A stretch of DNA of 6,602 nt from Quisquiliibacterium sp. (lineage in GTDB: Bacteria; Pseudomonadota; Gammaproteobacteria; Burkholderiales; Burkholderiaceae_E), in NCBI GenBank assembly GCA_023257915.1, contig JALRBB010000398.1:1-6602 (forward strand), in the 5' to 3' direction. Of the stretch, positions 1 to 5,700 are shown one piece after another. A program made the position numbers and the translations under genes. How positions within the stretch are numbered: the stretch's first letter is position 1; each line of letters begins with the position of its first letter. The notes beneath the pieces were generated by a model. The model made no database searches. It had not been told where the DNA came from and worked only from the letters and a program-made list of their open reading frames with translations.

Positions 1-163
1 CGACGACCTGCGCGACATCCAGGCAGGTCATGCCGCCGGTATGGCCACCGTGGCTGCAGCCTACGGCTTTTGCGGTGATCACGACCCGCCCGAGCGCTGG
101 GGCGCGCACGCGCTGATTGGCAAACCGATCGATCTGCTCGAACTGCTTGCGCTTCCGGCCTGA
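1..163 (+). CDS. HAD-superfamily phosphatase, Gph/MupP-like (C-terminal end only)
   Basis: This is the 3' end of a gene that begins before the window; the reading frame starts at base 2 and ends at TGA 161-163, giving 53 residues. The visible protein opens with DDLRDIQAG and continues AAGMATVAAAYGF, which matches HAD motif IV (GDxxxD, Mg2+-binding acidic residues) and the following helix in phosphoglycolate phosphatases and the related N-acetylmuramate 6-phosphate phosphatase MupP. The tail (IGKPIDLLELL) is the usual family C-terminus. Family knowledge predicts a cytosolic Mg2+-dependent phosphomonoesterase acting on a small phosphorylated metabolite. The nucleophile motif and the specificity-determining cap domain lie outside the window, so Gph and MupP cannot be told apart. 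It converges on the operon at 220-5519 and is probably a separate transcription unit. Confidence 0.85.
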   Translation, partial: DDLRDIQAGHAAGMATVAAAYGFCGDHDPPERWGAHALIGKPIDLLELLALPA

Positions 164-219
164 GCACGTGATCACGCCGACTGCGTGACAGATCCTCACT
201 GAGGTTCAGCAGACGGCAC

Positions 220-870
220 TCAGCGGACCGAGGCTGCGGTCTGCTCGAGCCAATCGGACAGATCGTCGAGCAGAACTCCAACGGCGCGACCAAAGGCGTC
301 GACGGCGGCCTGCGCGTTTTGCGACTGCGCTGGCGACTCGGCGGCGAAGACCCGTCGACCGAGCAGACGATGATCGGACCAGCTGACCAGTTCGGCGACG
401 ATCGCGGCACGCGCGAGTCCCGGTTCGGTGGAAACGTCGTGATACAGATACTCTAGACGCAAGTTCAGCAGCATCTGTCCGCGAACACCGGCAGTGCTCT
501 GCACGACTGCCGCGAACGCGCCTCGCGCTTCCAGCCGGCGTTCGACCAGGATACCCAGCCGTCTGGACGGCTTTTCGGTCCAACCGGCGAGTTGATAGTG
601 CGCCCGAGTTCCTCGGGAGCGTCCATACGAAATCATCTGCGACTCGTCGAACGCCGAGGCGCCGACACTACCGATCATCAACACCGTCTGGCGAATCGAC
701 TCGGGTCTCGTAGTGCTTGCCGATGCGGATGCCTGAGTGGACATGTCGTCAAGCAGATACCAGATGATCGACGGCGTACCCGCTCCGATCGACCCACAAC
801 CCGGCAAACCCAGCAAGGCTGCAGTCAGCGTCAACACCATCGGCAGGCGAAAAACCAGGCTTCGCATCAC
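220..870 (-). CDS. PqiC-like ABC-transport auxiliary lipoprotein (last gene of the MCE operon)
   Basis: This is a 216-aa lipoprotein ending at TGA 222-220. Residues 1-25 form a signal peptide with a basic n-region, a hydrophobic core and lipobox L22-P23-G24-C25; C25 would be lipidated. Gly at +2 gives no inner-membrane retention signal, so outer-membrane delivery by Lol is expected. The mature part (SIIWYLLDD near residue 35, a QLAGWTEKP segment near 92-100, then helix-strand text) fits the ABC_trans_aux/PqiC family, which works with MCE proteins as the outer-membrane component of lipid-transport systems. Position directly after an MCE gene supports this. There are two possible starts: GTG at 870 (4-nt GTGA overlap with the upstream stop, 8 nt from GGGGAG at 884-879) or ATG at 867 (TGATG overlap, 11-nt spacing). 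The GTG has the better spacing; the product differs by only one residue. No clear terminator follows the stop. Confidence 0.9.
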   Translation of the reverse strand: MMRSLVFRLPMVLTLTAALLGLPGCGSIGAGTPSIIWYLLDDMSTQASASASTTRPESIRQTVLMIGSVGASAFDESQMISYGRSRGTRAHYQLAGWTEKPSRRLGILVERRLEARGAFAAVVQSTAGVRGQMLLNLRLEYLYHDVSTEPGLARAAIVAELVSWSDHRLLGRRVFAAESPAQSQNAQAAVDAFGRAVGVLLDDLSDWLEQTAASVR

Positions 871-1877
871 TCGAGTTTCTCCCCGGGGCCAAGTCCGCTG
901 CGCGTCGGCCCAAGCAGCAGGCTGCGCGGATCCTGAAGGCGATCCAGCGTACGCGACAATTGCTCGACCCCGCTGCGTAATTGCTGGGTGGTTGCCCGCA
1001 ACTCAAGGGCTCCCACATCCATGCTGCCTTGCGCAATGCGCGACAACGACGCGAGCTCGGATTCCAGTGCTCGGCTCGAAGCCGTCAAGCCGGCGACCGC
1101 CTGCCTGATCTGCGCAAGCGTCTCGCGAGTGTCGCCGATCGCGAGCTCTGCCTGCCTGGCCACCGGAACGGCCTGCCTGCCGAACTGCTCGACCAAGCCT
1201 GCAACGCTCTCGCTGCTCTTGCGAAATGACTGCGCTGTCTGCGCGAGTGTTTCTGCCGCCAGGCCCAGTGACACCGCGGTACGCTCGAAACTATCGAGCC
1301 GCTGGTTCAGCCCACCGGCAAGATCCCGAATGCCGGTCAGTGCTTGTGAAAACGCGAGCCGATTTTCGTCGTCCAGAAAACTGCCCAGCTGCGCGAACGA
1401 CTTTTCCGCCGAGATCACGAGGCTGTTCGCGGTTCGGGTCAGCTGGTCAAAGTCCGACGTGCCTTCAGCGATCACCGGATGGGTTTCACCGTCGGGAACC
1501 TCTTCGAGCGCCGGCCCAGGCTGACCCGGCGTCTCGAGATTAATGCGCGCGATGCCAGTGACCAGGTTGCGAGCAATCACCGCCGAGCTGTTGGTGCTGA
1601 CCGGAGTGCGACGCACGACCCGGATCTGAACCTGAACCCGGTTGATGTTGCTGCGATCGATGTCATACGATTCCACGCGCCCAACCTTGATCCCCTGCAT
1701 GTTCACATCGCTTCCGACCTGCAAACCCTCGAGCGACTGTTTCTGAAAGTAGATCGTGTAGAAGCGAAAGTCGGATGCGACCCCGGAGCGGGCCAGCCAG
1801 ATCGAAGCCAGCGACATCGCGAGCACCATCAACAGCACAACGCCACCGACGAGTTTGTAGCGAGCTTCAGGTTCCAA
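867..1877 (-). CDS. MlaD-like single-MCE-domain protein (lipid-transport substrate-binding subunit)
   Basis: I place the start at TTG 1877-1875, giving 336 aa. It is preceded by GGAGG (1888-1884) at 6-nt spacing and follows the ATPase stop by 13 nt. The longer frame to 1958 would run 67 nt into the ATPase gene and add 27 residues unlike an MCE N-terminus. Residues 9-29 are one transmembrane helix (LVGGVVLLMVLAMSLASIWLA) just after a short charged N-terminus. Residues about 38-116 are the MCE domain, including LEGLQVGSDVNMQGIKVGRV and the end strand TGIARINLETP. Residues about 135-310 are Ala/Gln/Leu/Ser-rich and heptad-like, expected to form a long helical periplasmic needle or barrel. The C-terminus carries LQDPRSLLLGP and GPGE, as seen in related MCE proteins. 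Family knowledge predicts a hexamer in the inner membrane carrying phospholipid or another lipid across the periplasm. The substrate is not evident. Confidence 0.92.
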   Translation of the reverse strand: MEPEARYKLVGGVVLLMVLAMSLASIWLARSGVASDFRFYTIYFQKQSLEGLQVGSDVNMQGIKVGRVESYDIDRSNINRVQVQIRVVRRTPVSTNSSAVIARNLVTGIARINLETPGQPGPALEEVPDGETHPVIAEGTSDFDQLTRTANSLVISAEKSFAQLGSFLDDENRLAFSQALTGIRDLAGGLNQRLDSFERTAVSLGLAAETLAQTAQSFRKSSESVAGLVEQFGRQAVPVARQAELAIGDTRETLAQIRQAVAGLTASSRALESELASLSRIAQGSMDVGALELRATTQQLRSGVEQLSRTLDRLQDPRSLLLGPTRSGLGPGEKLE

Positions 1878-1883
1878 CGACTT

Positions 1884-1888
1884 CCTCC
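1884..1888 (-). promoter_or_regulatory. Shine-Dalgarno GGAGG that decides the TTG start of the MCE gene
   Basis: On the minus strand GGAGG is followed by six bases and then TTG (1877-1875), in frame with the MCE protein. It lies in the 13-nt gap after the ATPase stop. This ideal spacing and the family-like N-terminus that results outweigh the longer ATG-started frame. An ATG at 1890-1888 is out of frame and overlaps the Shine-Dalgarno itself. Confidence 0.8.
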
Positions 1889-1890
1889 AT

Positions 1891-2667
1891 TCAGTCAGGC
1901 AGCGCGCCAGGAACGATCGATGCGCGGACCTCGAAATACGACCGAATCCAGGGGTCATCCACCTGGACGACCTGATCGACCGGACCGTTTGCGATCACCC
2001 GCCCCTTGCCCAGAACGATGACGCGGTCTGTGATCGTCAGTAAGGTATCCAGATCGTGCGTGACGATCAGCACCGTGATCCCGAGATCGTCGCACAGAAA
2101 ACGCAGCAAGCGGTCGAACGCCCGGGCTGTGATCGGATCCAGACCGGAAGTCGGTTCGTCGAGGAATAGAACCTCGGGTTCGAGCGCCAGCGCGCGGGCG
2201 ATCGCTGCACGCTTTCTCATGCCACCGGACAGCTCACTGGGCATCTTGGATCCAGCCAGGGTCGACAGCCCCGCCAGCGATAGCCGCAGGTCGACCAGTT
2301 GCGCGAGCATCCCGGGCGGTACCTGCGCATGCTCACGCAAGGGCGTGGCCACGTTGTCCGCGACATCGAGCGAGGAAAACAGAGCGCCGTCCTGAAACAG
2401 CATGCCGAAACGCTTGCGCAAAGCGTCAAGCTGGGCGCGAGATGCAGCCCATACATCAACCCCGAGCAAGCGAATGCTGCCCGCGCTTGGCTTCATCAAC
2501 CCGATGATTTCGCGAAGCAGAACCGACTTGCCGGTGCCGCTGCCACCGATCAGTGCGGCAATCTCGCCGCGGCGAAGCGTCAAGTCGACGCCATCATGGA
2601 TCAGCTGGCTACCGATCCGGGTGACCACGCCCTGCAGTTCGAGTACTGGCTCGCGTGGGTCGTTCAT
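1891..2667 (-). CDS. MlaF-like ABC transporter ATP-binding protein (MCE system)
   Basis: This 258-aa cytosolic ATPase powers the MCE lipid transporter. All nucleotide-binding motifs are intact: Walker A GGSGTGKS (41-48), Q-loop Gln92 in MLFQDGALF, ABC signature LSGGM (146-150), Walker B LFLDEP with Asp170 and catalytic Glu171, D-loop SGLD (174-177), and switch His204 in VTHD. The LFQDGALFSSLDVADNV stretch and LSGGMRKR are characteristic of the MlaF/Ttg2A branch rather than amino-acid or sugar importers. The ATG at 2667 overlaps the permease stop by 4 nt (ATGA), so translation is probably coupled; an AGGA lies 9 nt upstream. The C-terminus ends at TGA 1893-1891. No separate small MlaB STAS gene follows, consistent with the STAS domain being fused to the permease next door. 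Confidence 0.95.
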   Translation of the reverse strand: MNDPREPVLELQGVVTRIGSQLIHDGVDLTLRRGEIAALIGGSGTGKSVLLREIIGLMKPSAGSIRLLGVDVWAASRAQLDALRKRFGMLFQDGALFSSLDVADNVATPLREHAQVPPGMLAQLVDLRLSLAGLSTLAGSKMPSELSGGMRKRAAIARALALEPEVLFLDEPTSGLDPITARAFDRLLRFLCDDLGITVLIVTHDLDTLLTITDRVIVLGKGRVIANGPVDQVVQVDDPWIRSYFEVRASIVPGALPD

Positions 2668-3803
2668 AGACCAAGTTCCTGCATCAGGATGGCGAAGAAC
2701 GCATCGAGCAGAATCACCGCAACGATGCTCTGCACGACGGTCGAGGTGGTGTTGATCCCGATCGCGCGGGTATCACGACTGACCGTCATGCCCATCGAAC
2801 AACCGATCACCGAGATAAAGAGTGCAAAGACCGGCGCCTTGGCCAGACCAATCAGGTAATGCCGCACCTCCAGGGTGTCGTCGATTCGGGCAATGAAGGT
2901 TGAGGCCGTGATGTCGAGCATTGATGCACAGACCAGTGCCGCTCCCGCCAGGCCAAGCACACTGCCGACGAATACCAGCAGCGGCAGGCCCAGCACCATG
3001 GCCAGTACCCGCGGCACGATCAACACCTGTTCGACCGACAGACCCAGCGTGCGGATCGCATCGATCTCATCGGTCAGACGCATCGTGCCCAGCTGCGCGG
3101 TGAACGCAGCCCCCGATCGCCCGGCCACGATGATCGCCACCAGCAGCGGAGAAAACTCCCGGACCATGCCAAGCGCGACGCCATCGACGACAAAAATGTT
3201 GGCACCGTACTGCGCCGCCTGCAGTCCGAGCAGGTAGGCAACCACCACGCCAATCAGGAACATCACCAGCGCAATCACCGGGACAGCGCTGGTGCAGGTC
3301 TGCGAAAGCTGCGCCAGCAGTTCGCGCCAACGCAGGCGCCGCGGCATGAACAGCGCTACCGCAAGCGCGCTGACCGCGACACCGAGAAAGCCCAGATGCA
3401 GCAACAGCAGGCGGCCGAGATCCTCGAGCTTTCTGCCGAAGCTCGACAACAGATCCGGCAGCCGGGCCTGCTGGCGACCACCGAGTTCGCCCAGTCGCTC
3501 GCGCACCAGTTCAACGATCCGGCGATGACTCTCGCTGAAGCCGGAAAGCCCGACTGCCGCCGGATCGATCCCGGCCTGTGCAATCGAACGCCAGATCAGC
3601 AAGGCCGCAGCGGTATCGATCGACAGCAGCGCCGAACCGTCAAGGCGCAGGTTTGCGCCGACCAAACCGCGTAGCGCAAGCCCGCCGAGTTCACGATCGA
3701 GTTGCTCCAGCTGGATCAGCGACCAGCGTCCTGACAAGATCAGCAGAACCGCGCCAGATTCTGGTTGCAGTCGGCATGCAGATGCCGGAGACGAGATGGG
3801 CAT
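2664..3803 (-). CDS. STAS-MlaE fusion: MCE-system ABC transporter permease
   Basis: The 379-aa protein has two parts. Residues about 8-105 form a STAS domain, with the strand-turn LRLDGSALLSIDTAAALLIW (52-71) at the position of the MlaB Asp-Ser/Thr motif and the helix SHRRIVELVRERL. Residues about 130-379 form an MlaE permease (DUF140) with a first hydrophobic segment at 132-153 and later segments around 174-194, 220-232, 258-290 and 340-375. Family signatures visible are REFSPLL (215-221), AGRSGAAFTAQLGTM (227-241) and DEIDAIRTLG (245-254). E. coli keeps STAS (MlaB, about 100 aa) and permease (MlaE, about 260 aa) as separate proteins; the fusion explains the larger size here and is known in other proteobacteria. 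It is an inner-membrane subunit that moves lipid between the bilayer and the MCE protein. The ATG at 3803 lies 4 nt after the crotonase stop, with only a weak GAGTGAG upstream. Confidence 0.94.
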   Translation of the reverse strand: MPISSPASACRLQPESGAVLLILSGRWSLIQLEQLDRELGGLALRGLVGANLRLDGSALLSIDTAAALLIWRSIAQAGIDPAAVGLSGFSESHRRIVELVRERLGELGGRQQARLPDLLSSFGRKLEDLGRLLLLHLGFLGVAVSALAVALFMPRRLRWRELLAQLSQTCTSAVPVIALVMFLIGVVVAYLLGLQAAQYGANIFVVDGVALGMVREFSPLLVAIIVAGRSGAAFTAQLGTMRLTDEIDAIRTLGLSVEQVLIVPRVLAMVLGLPLLVFVGSVLGLAGAALVCASMLDITASTFIARIDDTLEVRHYLIGLAKAPVFALFISVIGCSMGMTVSRDTRAIGINTTSTVVQSIVAVILLDAFFAILMQELGL

Positions 3804-3807
3804 CGAC

Positions 3808-4632
3808 TCACTCGCCAGTTTCGATGCGCAGCCGGCCCTGATTCATCGCCGTCATCGCATCGATCGTGCGCGCATCGGTCATCAGCTCGCAGATCAGGGT
3901 GCGCTCTTCGGCCAGACCGCTGGCGAGCGGACGATCCCAGGCACCGCGCACCAGCCTTTTCACATGGGCCAGTGCCCGCGGATGCTTGGCGGCCAGCCGT
4001 TCGGCGAGCGCGAGCGCATGAGCCAGGACAGGGCCATCGCAAAGCTCGCCGACCAGTCCGATACGCTCGGCCTCGTCCGGTTCGATGGTCTTGCCTTGCA
4101 AGATGAGTTCGAGCGCACGCGCCTGACCGAGTAGTCTGGCCATGCGCTGGGTGCCACCAGCGCCGGGCAACAGGCCGATATTGACCTCGGGGAGCCCGAT
4201 TCGATAGTTGCCGCGTTGCGCGATGCGCAAGTCACAGGCAAGCGCCATCTCGCAACCGCCGCCCATCGCAACGCCATTGATCGCCGCAATGAAAATCCGC
4301 TCGCTTTGTTCGATGCGCCGCTGCGCGACGTGAATCGGCGATTCCGGCACCGGTCTGGACACATCAAAGGTCTTGCCGCGCGCCGCCATCTTGCGGCCCA
4401 CACGCTCGAGAACCCCAACATCGTAGTGACGAATAAACACACCTTCTTGTGCGCCGGTGAGAATCACGACACGTACTGCGGCAGCAGCATCGATCAGGTC
4501 GAGCGCCTCAAGCAGTTCGCCTTCAGTAAGATCGTCCATCGTGCCTGACGGCGGATTCGAGAAAAACAGCACTGCGACCGCCCTGTCGCTCTGGAGCCGA
4601 ACTCGCTTGCCTTCGAAAATCGTGGTGTGCAT
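3808..4632 (-). CDS. Enoyl-CoA hydratase/isomerase (crotonase) family protein with an atypical oxyanion loop
   Basis: This 274-aa protein has the crotonase fold; such enzymes act on acyl-CoA thioesters in the cytosol. The second oxyanion glycine lies in GVAMGGGCE (G125 by alignment from memory with rat mitochondrial hydratase). Both positions that carry the hydratase catalytic glutamates are Glu: E128 in GGGCE and E149 in GLPEVNIGLLPGAGGTQR. A true hydratase activity is therefore possible. The first oxyanion segment is unusual: where the family normally has F-(S/A)-A-G-A-D, this protein has FIRHYDV (66-72), replacing small residues with Arg-His-Tyr, and a long insert-like region follows (about 76-100). 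Substrate cannot be deduced. The ATG at 4632 overlaps the regulator's TAA by one base (TAATG) with AGGAG 7 nt upstream, so it is coupled to the regulator; the permease starts 4 nt downstream. Confidence 0.9.
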   Translation of the reverse strand: MHTTIFEGKRVRLQSDRAVAVLFFSNPPSGTMDDLTEGELLEALDLIDAAAAVRVVILTGAQEGVFIRHYDVGVLERVGRKMAARGKTFDVSRPVPESPIHVAQRRIEQSERIFIAAINGVAMGGGCEMALACDLRIAQRGNYRIGLPEVNIGLLPGAGGTQRMARLLGQARALELILQGKTIEPDEAERIGLVGELCDGPVLAHALALAERLAAKHPRALAHVKRLVRGAWDRPLASGLAEERTLICELMTDARTIDAMTAMNQGRLRIETGE

Positions 4633-5519
4633 TACTCGGCTCCTGTCAGCAGTTCAACGAAACGGCGCTCGAAACCTCGCAATTGCGCGCCTTCTCGCAT
4701 CGCGAGCTTGGCGAAATTCACGGGCAGCAACGCGGTCAGATCGAGCTTGACCAGGCCTCGGTCGCGTTCAGCGTCGAACGCGATTTCGGCGATCAGTCCG
4801 ACCCCCATGCCGAGCAGTACGTATTCCTTGATCACGTCCGAGTCGATCGCCTCGAGAACGATGTCGGGATGCAAGCCTGCCTCGGCAAAACTCTGGTCGA
4901 CTTTGCGCCGTCCGGCGAACTCCGGCGTGTAGGTGATCAGCGGCTCCGCTGCAAGCTTGCGCAGATCGATGCTGGTATCCCCCGCCAGCGGATGGGACGC
5001 CGGAACGACACCACAGTGATGCCAGCGGTACATCGGCAACGTGCTCAGCGCCGGATGCCGATCGAGCGATTCGGTTGCCAGCCCGAAGGTTGCCTCACCA
5101 TGGGCGACCAGTTCGGCAACCTGCTCCGGATTGCCCTGATGCAGGCGCAAACGCACGCCCGGGTATTGCTGCCGGAACCGGGCAAGCTTGCGCGGCAGTG
5201 CATAACGCGCCTGCGTATGCGTTGCCGCGATCGACAGCGTTCCCGCGTCGCCGGATGCATATTCGTCGCCGACCTGCCGGATGTTGTCGGCCTCCACCAG
5301 CAAGCGCTGTGCGATCTCCAGCACGCGGCTGCCCGCCTCGGTCAGCTCGGTGTACTTCTTGCCACGGCGCGTGAACAAGGGCGTGCCGAGTTCCTCTTCG
5401 AGCTCGCGAATCTGCTTGGACAGGGCTGGCTGCGACGTAAACAATGCCTCGGCAGCCGCCGTCACGTTCAAGCCGCGGCGCACGGTTTCGCGCAAGGCCC
5501 GTAGTTGCTGGAAATTCAT
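4632..5519 (-). CDS. cysB: CysB-like LysR-family transcriptional regulator
   Basis: This 295-aa LysR-type regulator follows E. coli CysB almost gap-free by recall. Residues 1-60 are the winged helix-turn-helix (LNVTAAAEALFTSQPALSKQIRELEEELG at 17-45; Phe27-Thr28-Ser29 at the CysB DNA-contact positions). Residues about 90-295 form the periplasmic-binding-protein-like effector domain. AATHTQARYALP (98-109) contains Thr100, Thr102 and Gln103, and Thr149 lies in LATE; these are sulfate/inducer-site residues in CysB. The position of CysB Thr202 is Ala202 here (EFAGRR). CysB proteins activate cysteine-biosynthesis and sulfur-uptake genes with N-acetylserine or O-acetylserine as inducer. At 295 aa it lacks most of the C-terminal tail of the 324-aa E. 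coli protein. It is divergent from cysI, a likely target, and heads the lipid-transport operon. No strong Shine-Dalgarno precedes the ATG. A CysB paralogue with another effector is possible. Confidence 0.9.
   Translation of the reverse strand: MNFQQLRALRETVRRGLNVTAAAEALFTSQPALSKQIRELEEELGTPLFTRRGKKYTELTEAGSRVLEIAQRLLVEADNIRQVGDEYASGDAGTLSIAATHTQARYALPRKLARFRQQYPGVRLRLHQGNPEQVAELVAHGEATFGLATESLDRHPALSTLPMYRWHHCGVVPASHPLAGDTSIDLRKLAAEPLITYTPEFAGRRKVDQSFAEAGLHPDIVLEAIDSDVIKEYVLLGMGVGLIAEIAFDAERDRGLVKLDLTALLPVNFAKLAMREGAQLRGFERRFVELLTGAE
4640..4644 (-). promoter_or_regulatory. Shine-Dalgarno AGGAG of the crotonase gene, inside the end of the regulator gene
   Basis: AGGAG on the minus strand sits 7 nt before the ATG at 4632 and inside the last codons of the CysB-like gene. 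With the TAATG stop-start overlap this fixes the start and implies reinitiation or coupled translation from the regulator's message. Confidence 0.7.
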
Positions 5520-5551
5520 CGAACCAATTCGTCAAAGCGGTTACGAAACGC

Positions 5552-5579
5552 CAGTCGCTCACCGACTGAGGACCGACTG
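5552..5579. repeat. Helically phased CAGTCG/CGACTG repeats, candidate operator
   Basis: CAGTCG begins at 5552 and its inverse CGACTG begins at 5563 and 5574, an exact 11-bp period of about one helical turn. The last two copies are part of a longer direct repeat, ACCGACTG at 5561-5568 and 5572-5579. A fourth copy (CAGTCG, 5628-5633) lies 54 bp beyond the third. The first and fourth share a longer context: ACGAAAC precedes CAGTCG at 5543 and ACGAAA precedes it at 5622. Position between a LysR gene and its probable target suggests a regulator site. The hexamer also occurs in coding regions here, so this remains a candidate. Confidence 0.4.
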
Positions 5580-5602
5580 CGGCGATCATGAAGCTATATA
5601 AC

Positions 5603-5612
5603 AGATCGATCT
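5603..5612. repeat. 10-bp perfect palindrome AGATCGATCT next to TATATA
   Basis: AGATCGATCT is fully self-complementary and lies immediately beside the AT-rich TATATAAC in the cysB-cysI intergenic region. Symmetry stops at the tenth base. It could be part of a dimeric regulator's site or a chance palindrome. Confidence 0.3.
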
Positions 5613-5637
5613 AAGGATGCGACGAAACAGTCGTTCC

Positions 5638-5663
5638 ATCAAAGGGGCCAGACCCCGAGAATC
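5638..5663. repeat. Possible REP/RAYT-type element remnant with GGGGCCAGACCCC core
   Basis: The core at 5644-5656 is a 4-bp G:C stem around CCAGA, flanked by ATCAAA on the left and GAGAATCG on the right. It closely resembles the GGGGTC(A/T)GACCCC ends, flanked by AAA/TTT, that I recall as dispersed repeats linked to REP-associated tyrosine transposases in proteobacterial genomes. Only one copy is visible and no transposase is present, so a short local hairpin in the cysI leader is an alternative. Confidence 0.3.
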
Positions 5664-5700
5664 GCGGCTCCGCTGATATCTCAGACACTGTGAGCCCGAT

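Larger units (their letters stand above)
5520..5700. promoter_or_regulatory. Divergent intergenic control region between cysB-like gene and cysI
   Basis: These 181 bp separate two divergent starts and should hold both promoters. Visible features are the CAGTCG/CGACTG cluster (5552-5633), an AT-rich TATATAAC at 5595-5602 abutting the perfect palindrome AGATCGATCT (5603-5612), and a GGGG-CCAGA-CCCC dyad (5644-5656). TATATA could serve as a -10 on either strand, but I find no convincing -35 at the correct distance, consistent with an activator-dependent promoter. LysR regulators commonly autoregulate from such shared regions. Promoter positions are not established. Confidence 0.6.

Noticed and set aside
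164..219. Possible bidirectional terminator in the convergent gap (CGTGATCACG palindrome at 167-176 and CCTC-ACT-GAGG dyad near 193-203)
   Set aside because: The palindrome has no loop, the second stem is only 4 bp, and neither is followed by a T-run on either strand. GTGATCACG also occurs inside the phosphatase gene (75-83), where coding explains it.
592..1543. Several plus-strand open frames across the lipoprotein and MCE genes
   Set aside because: They lie opposite well-supported minus-strand genes, overlap one another in different frames and have Arg/Ser/Pro-rich translations typical of shadow frames.
1878..1958. N-terminal extension of the MCE protein from ATG 1958
   Set aside because: It overlaps the ATPase coding sequence, lacks family likeness and is outcompeted by the TTG start with an ideal GGAGG.
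4683..5504. Open frame of 273 codons on the plus strand opposite the CysB-like gene
   Set aside because: The minus strand encodes an almost gap-free CysB homologue over the same span, so the plus-strand frame is a shadow.
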